Below, piece by piece: positions 1 through 8,555 of a stretch of 64,000 nucleotides of DNA. Source of the DNA: AWTP1-13 sp963827545 (lineage in GTDB: Bacteria; Pseudomonadota; Alphaproteobacteria; Rhizobiales; Hyphomicrobiaceae). The notes under the pieces are model-generated. The model had not been told where the DNA came from and ran no database searches. It saw nothing but the letters and a program-made list of their open reading frames with translations. The stretch spans positions 1-64,000 of the forward strand of contig CAWHBI010000006.1 of the NCBI GenBank assembly GCA_963827545.1, given 5' to 3'. Every line of letters begins with the position of its first letter. Within the stretch, counting starts at the first letter, position 1. The position numbers and the translations under genes were made by a program.

Positions 1-22
1 TGTGTTGCAGCTTCCACACTTC

Positions 23-169
23 GAGCAAGATCCGTTTCTGATCGAAGCGCTTCGCTTCGATCATGGAACGTGAATCTTGCTCTCAAATCCACCAATAGAG
101 CAGGATTCACGCTTCGGCCGGCACGTCGCAGCTGAGGCAAAGTGATTCAACCCGAAGCGATCCTGCTCT
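23..169. repeat. Copy 1 of a 147-bp two-hairpin repeat
   Basis: This stretch holds two inverted repeats: GAGCAAGAT at 23-31 pairs with 74-82, and AGAGCAGGAT at 97-106 pairs with 160-169. The same arrangement and most of the sequence recur at 639-785 in the same orientation and with the same length. The copy ends ten bases before the stop codon of the DUF1489 gene. Mosaic palindromes of this general kind are common between genes in Hyphomicrobiales; that this one belongs to a named family is not shown. Confidence 0.8.
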
Positions 170-178
170 GGCGTGGAG

Positions 179-622
179 TCAAATCAACCCAAGCTCCGCC
201 AGCTGCTTCTTCAGCTTGGGGGGCATGGTGGTGATGCCCTGAGCTGCACGTCCTCTCAGGTCTTCCGGCGCCTCGTCGCCGTCGAGATAGCGCCAGCCCT
301 GAAAGGCCCTACGCGGCGCCGGCCGCACGGCGATGAGCTCGTTCTTCAGGATCAGCAGGCAGCAGGGCGTACCATCCTCCCTGGTGCCTTCGGTGACATC
401 CAGCAGCGGCTGGCGCACCTGCACGAGGCCCTTGATCACCCAGTACAGCGAGCCGCCGGCGAGCAGCTCGTCGCGCCGCTTCGGCATCTGGAACGTGCGA
501 TGGAACAGGCGCGGCCTCTTCTCGCCGGCCTTGCGCCGCTGTTTGAGACGCTCCGCCTGCCAGGACGCGAGGTCCTCGATGGAGTCGCATCCCACGCACA
601 GCTTGATCAGATGCAGGGCCAT
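179..622 (-). CDS. DUF1489 family protein
   Basis: This is a 147-residue protein of unknown function that matches, from memory, the DUF1489 family, which is essentially confined to Alphaproteobacteria. It begins with MALHLIKLCVG and carries a central stretch rich in W, R and P residues typical of that family. The ATG at 622 is preferred over an upstream start at 679 because homologs begin here and a purine-rich AGGGGAAA lies just upstream. The upstream start would also read into the flanking repeat. There is no signal peptide or membrane segment, so the product is probably cytoplasmic. The gene is bracketed by two direct copies of a 147-bp repeat, one ending next to its stop and one beginning at its ribosome binding site. 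No function is inferred. Confidence 0.75.
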   Translation of the reverse strand: MALHLIKLCVGCDSIEDLASWQAERLKQRRKAGEKRPRLFHRTFQMPKRRDELLAGGSLYWVIKGLVQVRQPLLDVTEGTREDGTPCCLLILKNELIAVRPAPRRAFQGWRYLDGDEAPEDLRGRAAQGITTMPPKLKKQLAELGLI

Positions 623-638
623 GCCGCCATTTCCCCTA

Positions 639-785
639 GAGCAAGATCGTTTCTGCTCGAAGCGCTTCGCTTCGATCATGGAACGTGAATCTTGCTCTCA
701 AATCCAGAAAATAGAGCAGGATTCACGCTTCGGCCGCCACGTCTCGATCCAGGCGAGATTAGTCAATCCGAAGCGATCCTGCTCT
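639..785. repeat. Copy 2 of the 147-bp two-hairpin repeat
   Basis: This is a direct repeat of 23-169, with inverted repeat arms GAGCAAGAT at 639-647 and a closing ATCCTGCTCT ending at 785. It starts about 17 bases upstream of the DUF1489 start codon, so any promoter for that gene must lie within or beyond the repeat. It also forms the upstream border of the nicotinamidase gene. Confidence 0.8.
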
Positions 786-889
786 AGTGTGCCCAACCGT
801 AGCCTGGATCAGAGGATAACGCTTTTCCCCTCTCCGGTGCCGCCAAGTCTGGCAGCACGAACAGGAATTTTGTCGCAAGGAGCCGAACC

Positions 890-1615
890 ATGCACGATTT
901 TCCGCGCCGGTCGTTCCTCGCCGCCGCCGGCGGTTTCGCCCTGACCTCGCTGATCCCGAGTGCGCGTGCGCAAGGCAAGATCAAACCGGGGGCGGACGCC
1001 GCGCTGATCGTCGTCGATGTTCAGAACTGCTTCACGCCCGGCGGCAGTCTCGCGGTCGACAAGGGCGACGAGATCATCCCGCTCATCAACAGGATTGCCA
1101 GGGCGTTCCAGAATGTCGTCCTCACACAGGACTGGCACACGGCCAAGCATATCTCGTTCGCCTCGTCCCATGCCGGCAAGAAGCCCTTCGATGTCATCGA
1201 CCTGCCGTATGGCAAGCAGGTGCTGTGGCCGGATCATTGCGTGCAGGGCACCGAGGGCGCCGCGATCCACCGCGGCATCGACATCCCCCATGCGCAGCTC
1301 GTCATCCGCAAAGGCTTCAATCCCCTGGTGGACAGCTACTCGGCCTTCATCGAGGCGGACGGCAAGTCCAAGACCGGGCTCGACGGCTACCTTGCAGGCC
1401 GCGGCATCAAGACCGTCTACGTCGCCGGCCTCGCCACCGACTTCTGCGTCGCCTGGACCGCCATGGACGCGCGCAAGCTCGGCCTCGACGCCACCGTGAT
1501 CGAGGACGCCTGCCGCGGCATCGACACGCAAGGGTCCCTTGCCGCCGCTTGGAAGAGCATGGAAACCGCGGGCGTCAGGCGGCTGCAGTCCAACGGACTG
1601 GAGCTGCCGGCTTGA
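890..1615 (+). CDS. pncA: Tat-exported nicotinamidase / isochorismatase-family hydrolase
   Basis: The 241-residue product hydrolyses nicotinamide to nicotinate if the family assignment is right. Residues 1-27 form a Tat signal (RRSFLAAAGGFA) ending at SARA, so the enzyme should be periplasmic, unlike the usual cytosolic PncA. The catalytic triad of the family is present as Asp43, Lys141 and Cys186 (TDFC). The metal ligands are present as Asp81 and His83 (QDWH) and His116 (PDHC). The SYSAF stretch after the lysine is characteristic of nicotinamidases rather than isochorismatases. The start is supported by AAGGAG seven bases upstream. The gene stands alone between the repeat and a gene on the opposite strand. 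A periplasmic role in nicotinamide salvage is inference. Confidence 0.88.
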   Translation: MHDFPRRSFLAAAGGFALTSLIPSARAQGKIKPGADAALIVVDVQNCFTPGGSLAVDKGDEIIPLINRIARAFQNVVLTQDWHTAKHISFASSHAGKKPFDVIDLPYGKQVLWPDHCVQGTEGAAIHRGIDIPHAQLVIRKGFNPLVDSYSAFIEADGKSKTGLDGYLAGRGIKTVYVAGLATDFCVAWTAMDARKLGLDATVIEDACRGIDTQGSLAAAWKSMETAGVRRLQSNGLELPA

Positions 1616-1732
1616 GCTCTGTTGGCGCCTCGATCACCTCATCCTCGGTGGCGATGCGCTCCCCAAGGTTGTTGTCCTTCTCATTCTCACTCGGCCGTGT
1701 AGGCGTCCGCGACTGAGAAACGCACGCGTCGA

Positions 1733-2854
1733 TTACTTGAACAGAGAGGATAGAGAAAATGAGGAAACCCTGACAACAGGGGGGCTTTCGGCAATCCGTG
1801 GATAGGGCTCATCGATGTATACGTTGACGCCTGTGGCGCGCCCTTGGTCGATCAGCGAAGAGACATAGGCCCATCCGTTTGGCTCCAACCCCAGGCATGC
1901 CTCGGACATTTCGCCTTTCAAACGCACATGAATGGCAATATTCCCTCGCGCCAGGATGGCAGCGGTTTGTGCAGGGGTAAACCTTTCCTTGTTCCATAAT
2001 TTTGCCAGGTAGATGCCAGCAACCATGCGCTTGCTTTTTGGTCCCCAGCTCACTCTTTCGGTTTTGTCCGATGCGAAAGAATATTCTCCTGGAGGCAGCG
2101 GGCCAACGGCTCTCGTAGCCAGGCACTCTGGATCGGGATTGTTTCTGCATCCCTCTCTGCCAGAGATAGCCCACGCGACTGTTTTGCCGCTTACCTGCGG
2201 ATCGTCGGCAACGATAAAGAGCCGGCCCGTCGCTATCGTGTAGCCGAGGCGGAAGCTTTTCAACGAGTTGGGCACAGTACGAACGACATCGTTGAACGGG
2301 CTGCAAATTTCGCCGCCCGTCAGTTTCCTGTCATATCCCCTGTGGTGAATCGTGACGTAATCGATGCCCGGGGCACAATCCCATTGAGGCAGAACTTTTC
2401 TGTCCGCAAGAGGTATTGTTGGCACAAGCGTTTTGGACGAGCGTTTGGGCAAGGCTGTATCGATCTTCGGGCTTTTTACGACAGGGGGCATGGCGACTAC
2501 AACAGGGGGTTCGGCTTTCCACGGATTGTTGAGCCGTTCGCATTCATCAGATAATTTGGGGGGATGAATTTGTTTTACGGCGAGCTGTCTCGCCAGAGAG
2601 CTGGTAGCGCCCTGTTTTATGTAAGCTTCTATGAGCGCTTGCTGCACTTCGACTTGCTCTTGCGACAATTCAAATATGCAGTATTCGTAAATTTGATCAC
2701 CAGCCTGCCTGAAAAAATTGGCAATATCGCCTGCAGCCGTTGCCGATTCTGCGGCGGGTGTCTCGGGTTGCTGCGCCAGACTATAACTCGCTGGCAGCAA
2801 TACGAGGGTTGCCACCGCCGCGAACAGCCACTTTCTGACCCTGCCGTTATTCAT
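1733..2854 (-). CDS. Exported protein with a C-terminal DUF2778/L,D-transpeptidase-like cysteine domain
   Basis: This is a 373-residue protein beginning with a clear Sec signal peptide (hydrophobic segment at residues 9-20, cleavage near AQQ). The ATG at 2854 is chosen because the signal peptide starts there and AGAGGG precedes it; the longer reading frame to 2950 adds only arginine-rich sequence. The N-terminal half contains paired cysteines and a proline-rich linker. The C-terminal part reads LPPGEYSF, then IAIHVRLKG and SEACLGL. This resembles the His...Ser-x-x-Cys arrangement of DUF2778 (Tlde1-like) peptidoglycan-active proteins, with His309 and Cys320 as candidates. By eye the gene is noticeably AT-richer than its neighbours, with frequent TTT, AAA and ATT codons, which suggests acquisition from elsewhere. 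No immunity gene or secretion system is adjacent. Confidence 0.5.
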   Translation of the reverse strand: MNNGRVRKWLFAAVATLVLLPASYSLAQQPETPAAESATAAGDIANFFRQAGDQIYEYCIFELSQEQVEVQQALIEAYIKQGATSSLARQLAVKQIHPPKLSDECERLNNPWKAEPPVVVAMPPVVKSPKIDTALPKRSSKTLVPTIPLADRKVLPQWDCAPGIDYVTIHHRGYDRKLTGGEICSPFNDVVRTVPNSLKSFRLGYTIATGRLFIVADDPQVSGKTVAWAISGREGCRNNPDPECLATRAVGPLPPGEYSFASDKTERVSWGPKSKRMVAGIYLAKLWNKERFTPAQTAAILARGNIAIHVRLKGEMSEACLGLEPNGWAYVSSLIDQGRATGVNVYIDEPYPRIAESPPVVRVSSFSLSSLFK

Positions 2855-3203
2855 CCCTCTGCGACACCCAATTTCCAAGCCGCTGCCCCGAGCCCTCGAG
2901 CGTGAAAGTCTCCGTTGTCGGAGACGGTGTTGTTCGAATCTATGCCCCAATCATGTTCACAATCGGAGCACTCGGCAAATCATGCAACAGGCGATGTTCT
3001 TGATGAACCAGGTCTTGGTCAAGACTCCGAGCGGCTGGAGAGTGTGGAGCATCTTGCCTGTGCCTGCGCGATGACTTTGGTGCCGGGTCTTGCAACCTTT
3101 CTGATCCCTGCTGTTCTTCAGCTTTTGGGACATTGCCGCAGTAGGCAACCCCTACGAAGGCAATTTTTTCTGGACCGCGGCGGCGCAGCCACGCTTCACC
3201 CGT
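2855..3203. other. Intergenic stretch of about 350 bp without a recognisable gene
   Basis: This lies between the start of the DUF2778-like gene and the end of mccA. Its base composition resembles the AT-richer gene downstream. Short reading frames occur on both strands, but none has a convincing ribosome binding site or family resemblance. The promoter of the DUF2778-like gene should be here. I see no terminator hairpin or known repeat. Confidence 0.5.
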
Positions 3204-5171
3204 TCAGGGCGCCTCGGCGAGCGTGGCGATCAGGGCGCCTTGCACGACTTGCTGACCCTCTTTGGCCGCAAGCTTCTCGATCACTCCGTCGCGCGGGGCA
3301 TGCAGCACATGCTCCATCTTCATGGCCTCGACCACGGCAATGCGGTCGCCCTTCGCAACGGCATCGCCCTTCTTGACGAACACCTTGGCGACACGGCCGA
3401 TGATCGGCGCGCGGATGCTGCTGCCGTCGCCGCCCTCCTCGAGAGGCTCGCCGTCGAAGGTCGGCCAGCTGAGCGCGGTCTGGCGCATGTCGTGCAGCAC
3501 GTAAATCGGGTTGCTGTCGCCGACCACCCGGATCGTGCGCCGTTCCCACGGCGGCGGCGTGTGATCGGCGATCATCGATACGTCAGGGCCGTCCGCGGCC
3601 CAACGGATCTCGACCTTGGCTGCCACGCCATCAACCAGGATCGTCCGCTGCTCGCGCCGCAGTCCGCCGAGCTGGAAGGCATCCTGGGCACCCCACGGCG
3701 AATAGCCCGCGTTTGCCGCATTCTGCCGCGTTAGCTCCGCCTCATCGTGCGCCTGCCAGAGCATGTGCATGGCGCCGAAACCGACAGCCTTGGCGTCAAC
3801 GCCAGCGGGCGCCAGGCTGGCGAGCTCGCGCCCGATCAGCCCGGTATCGATCCGGGCGCCCTCAAATGCGGAATGCGTAACGAGCGCGTGCAGGAACGCC
3901 GCGTTGGTCTTGGGCCCAGCCACAAGCGTCTCTTCGAGTGCCTGCGCAAGCCGCGCGATCGCCGTGCCGCGATCGGGACCGGAGGCGATAAGCTTGGCGA
4001 TCATCGAGTCGTAGTAGGGCGAGACCACCGAGCCCTTTTCGACCCCCGCATCGACGCGCAAACCCTCCAACTGCGGCGTTTCAAATGCGACGATCGGCCC
4101 GGTCGACGGCAGGAAGCCCTTGGACGGGTCCTCGGCGCACAGCCGCGCCTCGATGGCATGGCCCGACATCTGGACCTCGGCCTGCTTCAATGGCAGCGGC
4201 TCGCCGGACGCCACCCTGAGCTGCCACTCCACCAGGTCGAGCCCCGTGATCGCCTCCGTCACCGGATGCTCCACCTGCAGCCGGGTGTTCATCTCGATGA
4301 AGTACCAAGGCGCATCGGCCTTCAGCTCGTGCCCTTCGACCAGGAATTCCACCGTGCCGGCGCCCTCGTAGCGTACTGCCCTCGCGCAGGCGACGGCCGC
4401 ATCGCAAATCTTGGCGCGCAGCTCCGGGGCCATGCCGGGCGCGGGCGCCTCCTCGATCACCTTCTGGTTGCGCCGCTGCAGAGAGCAGTCCCGCTCGAAC
4501 AGGTGCACCGCGTTGCCGTGGCTGTCGCCGAACACCTGCACCTCGATATGCCGCGGCGCGACGATCACCTTTTCGATCAGCACCCGCCCGTCTCCGAAGG
4601 CCGCCTCGGCCTCGCGCTGGGCGCTTTCCAGCGCGGCGGCGAGCTCTTCCTCGCGCTCCACCAGCCGCATGCCGCGCCCGCCGCCCCCGGCTATCGCCTT
4701 GATCATGATGGGGTAGCCGATCAGCTTGGCCTCCCTGGCCAGCGCCCTGGCGGTCTGCTGGTCGCCCTGATACCCCGGCACCACCGGCACGCCGGCCTTG
4801 GCCGCGATCGCCTTGGCCTCGGCCTTGCCGCCCATGCGGCGCATGGCGGCGGGCGAGGGCCCGACGAACCTGATGCCGGCCTTGCCCACAGCCTCGGCAA
4901 AGTCGGCATTCTCTGCCAGGAAGCCGTAGCCTGGATGGATGGCGTCGGCGCCGATAGCCGTGGCGGCCGCGATGATCTTGTCGCTGCGCAAATAGCTTTC
5001 CGCCGCGGGTCCGGGGCCGATCTCGACCACCTCATCCGCCAACCTGGCGAAAGGCGCACCCCGATCGGGCTCGGAGGCGACGGCCACCGTCTTCACCCCG
5101 AGCCGGCGCGCGGTGCGGATGATGCGAACGGCGATTTCGCCGCGATTGGCAATCAGGACTTTCTTCAGCAT
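3204..5171 (-). CDS. mccA: Methylcrotonyl-CoA carboxylase biotin-carrying (alpha) subunit
   Basis: This 655-residue protein carboxylates its own biotin at the expense of ATP and hands the carboxyl group to the beta subunit, which uses 3-methylcrotonyl-CoA in leucine breakdown. Domains in order are: biotin carboxylase N-domain (ILIANRGEIAVRI-type start), ATP-grasp with the glycine-rich IAGGGGRGMR loop, biotin carboxylase C-domain, a linker domain, and a biotinyl domain with the acceptor Lys618 in EAMKMEH. Length and sequence fit MccA better than acetyl-CoA carboxylase AccC, which lacks the biotinyl domain. A propionyl- or geranyl-CoA carboxylase alpha subunit is the main alternative. The partner beta subunit is encoded 27 kb away at 32615-34223 rather than next door. 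The gene is intact. Confidence 0.85.
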   Translation of the reverse strand: MLKKVLIANRGEIAVRIIRTARRLGVKTVAVASEPDRGAPFARLADEVVEIGPGPAAESYLRSDKIIAAATAIGADAIHPGYGFLAENADFAEAVGKAGIRFVGPSPAAMRRMGGKAEAKAIAAKAGVPVVPGYQGDQQTARALAREAKLIGYPIMIKAIAGGGGRGMRLVEREEELAAALESAQREAEAAFGDGRVLIEKVIVAPRHIEVQVFGDSHGNAVHLFERDCSLQRRNQKVIEEAPAPGMAPELRAKICDAAVACARAVRYEGAGTVEFLVEGHELKADAPWYFIEMNTRLQVEHPVTEAITGLDLVEWQLRVASGEPLPLKQAEVQMSGHAIEARLCAEDPSKGFLPSTGPIVAFETPQLEGLRVDAGVEKGSVVSPYYDSMIAKLIASGPDRGTAIARLAQALEETLVAGPKTNAAFLHALVTHSAFEGARIDTGLIGRELASLAPAGVDAKAVGFGAMHMLWQAHDEAELTRQNAANAGYSPWGAQDAFQLGGLRREQRTILVDGVAAKVEIRWAADGPDVSMIADHTPPPWERRTIRVVGDSNPIYVLHDMRQTALSWPTFDGEPLEEGGDGSSIRAPIIGRVAKVFVKKGDAVAKGDRIAVVEAMKMEHVLHAPRDGVIEKLAAKEGQQVVQGALIATLAEAP

Positions 5172-5281
5172 GGGCGCTGCAGCTTATGGCATTGCCGCGG
5201 CCGGACAGGCAATCGTCCTGTCCACAGCACCGGCCCTTTCCCCTATGATCCGGCCCGACAAGCAAAGGGCAGATCGCAACT

Positions 5282-7012
5282 ATGCACGTCCTGGCGCGGG
5301 GCGACATCTTACAGAGGCTGAGGCTCATCACGGGCCTCGTCCTCTTCACCTTTGCCGCGACGCATTTCCTCAATCATGCCCTGGGCCTCGTCAGCCTGGA
5401 TGCGATGCACGCCATGCAGGGCTGGCGCAAGGTGGTGACGCGCTCCTGGCCAGGCTCGGTCATCCTGCTCGCCGCCTTCCTCATCCATATCGCGCTGGCG
5501 CTCTACAAGATTGCCCTGCGGCTCACCTGGAAGCTGCCCTTCTGGGAAGCGGCGCAGATCGTCACCGGCATTTCCATCCCGCTGTTTCTCATCACCCATG
5601 TCATCTTCAATCGCGGCGCGGCGAGCCTCGCCGGCACCGACGACACCTACGCCTTCGAGCTCGCCAACATCTGGCCGGGCCTCGCGCTCGAGCACGGGGC
5701 GCTCCTGCTGTGCGTATGGGTGCACGGCTGCATCGGCATCCATTACTGGCTGAGCCTGGCGTCCTGGTATCCCCAGGCGCGGCAATTCCTGTTCGCGCTG
5801 GCTGTGGCACTCCCGGTAGCGGCACTGGCGGGCTTCTCCGTGGCGGGCCGCCAGGTGGCGGCTGAGATCGCCGAGCCCGGCGCCTGGGACAAGCTGCAGG
5901 CCGCCTCGCGCGCGCCCGATGCGGCGGCAGGCGCGCGCCTGGCTACCCTGCATGACCGGCTGCGGCAGACGTTCCTCCTTCTGCTCGGCGTCGCCTTGCT
6001 GGTGCCGGTCGTGCGCATCGTGCGCCGCGCTACCGGCGCCAAAGTCGAGGTGACCTATCGGGGCGGGCCCGTCGTGCGCATTGCACCAGGCCCAACGCTG
6101 CTCGAGATCAGTCGCATGCGCGACGTGCCGCATGCATCGGTGTGCGGCGGGCGTGCCCGCTGCTCCACCTGCCGGGTCGGCGTGGAAAGCGGTCTCGACG
6201 GCTTGCCGCCGCCGGCCCCGGCGGAAGCGATGACGCTCGCCGGCATCAACGCGGCCCCGCACGTGCGCCTCGCCTGCCAGATCCGTCCGAGCCAGGCCAT
6301 CACCGTTACGCGCCTGGTCGCTCCGCCATCCCGCCGAACCGGCAAGGCCCCGGCCGCCGCCGAAGTCCAGGGCGTCGAGCGCAACCTTGCCGTGCTGTTT
6401 CTCGACACCCGCGGCTTCACCTCCATCAGCGAGGCGCGCCTGCCCTACGACGTGGTGTTCATTCTCAACCGCCTGTTCGCCGAGGTGGGCGAGGCCATCC
6501 GCAGGCACGAGGGCAAGATCGACAAATACCTGGGCGACGGCCTGATGGCGATCTTCGGCGCGGTCACCGGCGAGAACAAAGGATGCCGGCAAGCCCTGCG
6601 CGCCGCCGCCGAGATCGACATCGCCCTCGACCGGCTCAACCACGAGATCATGGACGAAATCGGCCAGCCCTTGCGCATCGGCATGGGCATCGACGTCGGG
6701 CCTCTGGTCGTTGGCCATATCGGCCATGCCGACACGGCCTCCATTACCGTCATCGGCAGCACGGTCAATTCCGCAAGCCGGCTCGAAGCGCTGACCAAGG
6801 AGAAGAGCTGCCAGCTCATCGTGGCTGCCGAGGTTCTTGCGCGTGCGGGGCTCGCCTCGGATGCGTTTCCGCGCGAGGAGGTGATGATCAGGGGGCTCTC
6901 CGCGGCGCGGTCCGTGGCTTTGATCGGTCGCGCCCGCGACCTCCCGCTCATCAGGGAGCCGCCCGATCCAACGGCAATCACCAGGCAGATGGATGGGCAG
7001 TGGCCGGCCTGA
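5282..7012 (+). CDS. Membrane-anchored 2Fe-2S ferredoxin / class III adenylate cyclase fusion
   Basis: This 576-residue protein joins three modules. Residues 10-245 hold several hydrophobic segments with histidines in or near membrane (His28, His32, His69, His106, His148, His154), resembling a small heme-binding membrane anchor. Residues 253-345 form a plant-type ferredoxin domain with Cys288, Cys294, Cys297 and Cys332 in the C-x5-C-x2-C...C pattern. Residues 365-550 form a class III nucleotide cyclase domain with metal aspartates Asp375 (FLDTRGFT) and Asp419 (KYLGDG) and transition-state residues Asn496 and Arg500 (STVNSASR). The likely activity is ATP to cyclic AMP, controlled by the redox state of the cluster or quinone pool; that control is inference. 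The gene is divergent from mccA, with about 110 bp between them. Confidence 0.85.
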   Translation: MHVLARGDILQRLRLITGLVLFTFAATHFLNHALGLVSLDAMHAMQGWRKVVTRSWPGSVILLAAFLIHIALALYKIALRLTWKLPFWEAAQIVTGISIPLFLITHVIFNRGAASLAGTDDTYAFELANIWPGLALEHGALLLCVWVHGCIGIHYWLSLASWYPQARQFLFALAVALPVAALAGFSVAGRQVAAEIAEPGAWDKLQAASRAPDAAAGARLATLHDRLRQTFLLLLGVALLVPVVRIVRRATGAKVEVTYRGGPVVRIAPGPTLLEISRMRDVPHASVCGGRARCSTCRVGVESGLDGLPPPAPAEAMTLAGINAAPHVRLACQIRPSQAITVTRLVAPPSRRTGKAPAAAEVQGVERNLAVLFLDTRGFTSISEARLPYDVVFILNRLFAEVGEAIRRHEGKIDKYLGDGLMAIFGAVTGENKGCRQALRAAAEIDIALDRLNHEIMDEIGQPLRIGMGIDVGPLVVGHIGHADTASITVIGSTVNSASRLEALTKEKSCQLIVAAEVLARAGLASDAFPREEVMIRGLSAARSVALIGRARDLPLIREPPDPTAITRQMDGQWPA

Positions 7013-7014
7013 CA

Positions 7015-7437
7015 CTACTCCTTGGCTTCGCAGAACCCCTGGTATTGCGTCACGATCGGCTGGCCGAGCAGACCCAAGTGGCGTGAATGCACGGCCGGAA
7101 ACGCGCCCTTGGCGTCGTCCTTGTCGAATATGGTCGTGATGTTCAGATAGCCTTCCGTCACCACCTCGATGAAGTGTGTGGCGTTCACCGCCAGCACCAT
7201 GCGCAAGGTTCCGGTTCCGCGCTCGGTCTTGAGCTCGGCCGTCTGTGCCGGGGCATTGATGGCGCCGACGCCGAACGAGAGCGCGGCAGCTCTTTGCCGC
7301 ACGAACCGCCCCTTGTCGTAAATATGCGTGACACCCCTCGAAAACTTGCAGGCAAACGCCTTGGGCTCCTCGGCGGCCCGCCCGGGCGCGACCGCAAGCC
7401 AGCACACCAGAAGCGCAATGGTCACACGGACGAACAT
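7015..7437 (-). CDS. Small exported protein of unknown function
   Basis: This 140-residue product has a Sec signal peptide (MFVRVTIALLVCWLAVAPGRAA). Two cysteines remain in the mature part, near each end, and could form a disulfide. The rest is predicted mixed strand with no motif I recognise. It ends three bases from the stop codon of the convergent cyclase gene, so the two genes share a very tight junction with no room for a separate terminator. A periplasmic location is likely; no function is proposed. Confidence 0.65.
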   Translation of the reverse strand: MFVRVTIALLVCWLAVAPGRAAEEPKAFACKFSRGVTHIYDKGRFVRQRAAALSFGVGAINAPAQTAELKTERGTGTLRMVLAVNATHFIEVVTEGYLNITTIFDKDDAKGAFPAVHSRHLGLLGQPIVTQYQGFCEAKE

Positions 7438-7556
7438 AGCGGAACTCTACCCTCCCGGCGCTCGGACCCGTTGGCGGGCCCGTCTTGCCCGCGCATTTGA
7501 GGGCTCCCTGCAGCAATACGCAACCGGAAGGACGCTCGAGCGGGACTCTGACGAGC

Positions 7557-8378
7557 CTAGCCGCGAAGCGCCGCCCGGCAGGCCTCGTGGAAGGCGGCCT
7601 TCTCGCCCTCCGTCAGGTCGAGGCAGGTGAGCCGGCTGTCCAGCAGCAAGGGCGTTCCGCCCTGCTCGCCGCGCAGCGCCAATGCCCACTTCTCATCGGC
7701 CGTGAGGAACACAAGGCCGTCCTTGGACGACAGCTCGACGACCGCTCGCCCCACCCTGCCGCCGTCGTCATAGAGGTAGACCCACATCCTTCTCCGAGGT
7801 GGAACGATATTCTTGCGCTCGATCTCCACGGCGACCGGCGTCAGGCGCTGTCCGCTCATGGCGGCGAACACGCGCTGCAGCCTCATGCCCTTGTGCACCA
7901 CCTGCACCGCGGCGCCGATGCAGAAGCCGAGAATGGCAGTAAGCAGCGCCAGCGCGATGCTACGGTTGTACAGGCGCTCCAACCCCAAACGCGTGGAAAC
8001 CTGAGCTGGATCGCTCCGGCTTCGCAACAGCTCCATGCGCTCCTCGCCCGAGGCACCAAAGAACAAATACCACAGCCTGCGCGTGCTGCCGTCCGCCCCG
8101 TTGGCATAAGTAACGTCGCAGACCTTGATGAGCGCGAGCCACGTACGGCAGCGCGCCTGCTCGATGCGCACCTCACTCGCGGCCACCGCATCACCCCTGA
8201 TGCGCCAATCGCGCACGAGATCTGGCCCCAGCCACCACAGCACGCCGACCAGCGTCGCGAACAGCAGCGCGAACAGCCCGAGCGTTGCCAGCGACCCCAC
8301 GGCCGGAGGCGGACGCACCGCGATGGCCCGCCGCGGCAGGGCGTGCGCAAGATCGATAGTTGGCCGGGGCATGCTCAT
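7557..8378 (-). CDS. Membrane protein of unknown function with two membrane segments
   Basis: From the ATG at 8378 the protein has 273 residues. A hydrophobic segment lies around residues 30-50 (LATLGLFALLFATLVGVLWW) and a second around residue 145 (ALALLTAILGFCIG). Between them is a soluble stretch with two cysteines, and a cytoplasmic-looking C-terminal half follows. This topology resembles DUF3592-like proteins, in which an extracytoplasmic domain is held between two helices, but I cannot confirm the family. An in-frame start at 8522 would add a proline- and arginine-rich leader lacking signal character and is disfavoured. Confidence 0.6.
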   Translation of the reverse strand: MSMPRPTIDLAHALPRRAIAVRPPPAVGSLATLGLFALLFATLVGVLWWLGPDLVRDWRIRGDAVAASEVRIEQARCRTWLALIKVCDVTYANGADGSTRRLWYLFFGASGEERMELLRSRSDPAQVSTRLGLERLYNRSIALALLTAILGFCIGAAVQVVHKGMRLQRVFAAMSGQRLTPVAVEIERKNIVPPRRRMWVYLYDDGGRVGRAVVELSSKDGLVFLTADEKWALALRGEQGGTPLLLDSRLTCLDLTEGEKAAFHEACRAALRG

Positions 8379-8555
8379 CGTCACGGCGCACCCCGCCGGC
8401 AATGGCGCACCAGACCGCCCGCTCCCTGCTGCAAAATCGAAAAACGGGCGGGTTTGGGAGGCTGTCCCTCCCAAGCGGGTCGCAGGGCGGCAGCCCTGCT
8501 CGCGCAGCGACCAGCCCGCCACTCTCCGTAACGAGCAAATCTTGGTGTCATGACA

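Noticed and set aside
23..785. Composite transposon made of the two 147-bp repeats
   Set aside because: The repeats contain no transposase and look like intergenic hairpin repeats; no target duplication is evident.
2926..2950. GTTCGAATC resembling a tRNA T-loop
   Set aside because: No acceptor, D-arm or anticodon arm could be folded around it.
2957..3148. Short minus-strand reading frame in the gap before mccA
   Set aside because: No ribosome binding site, domain or plausible signal; likely non-coding.
3747..5321. Long plus-strand open frame opposite mccA
   Set aside because: It is a shadow of a GC-rich gene, rich in His, Arg and Gly with no family resemblance.
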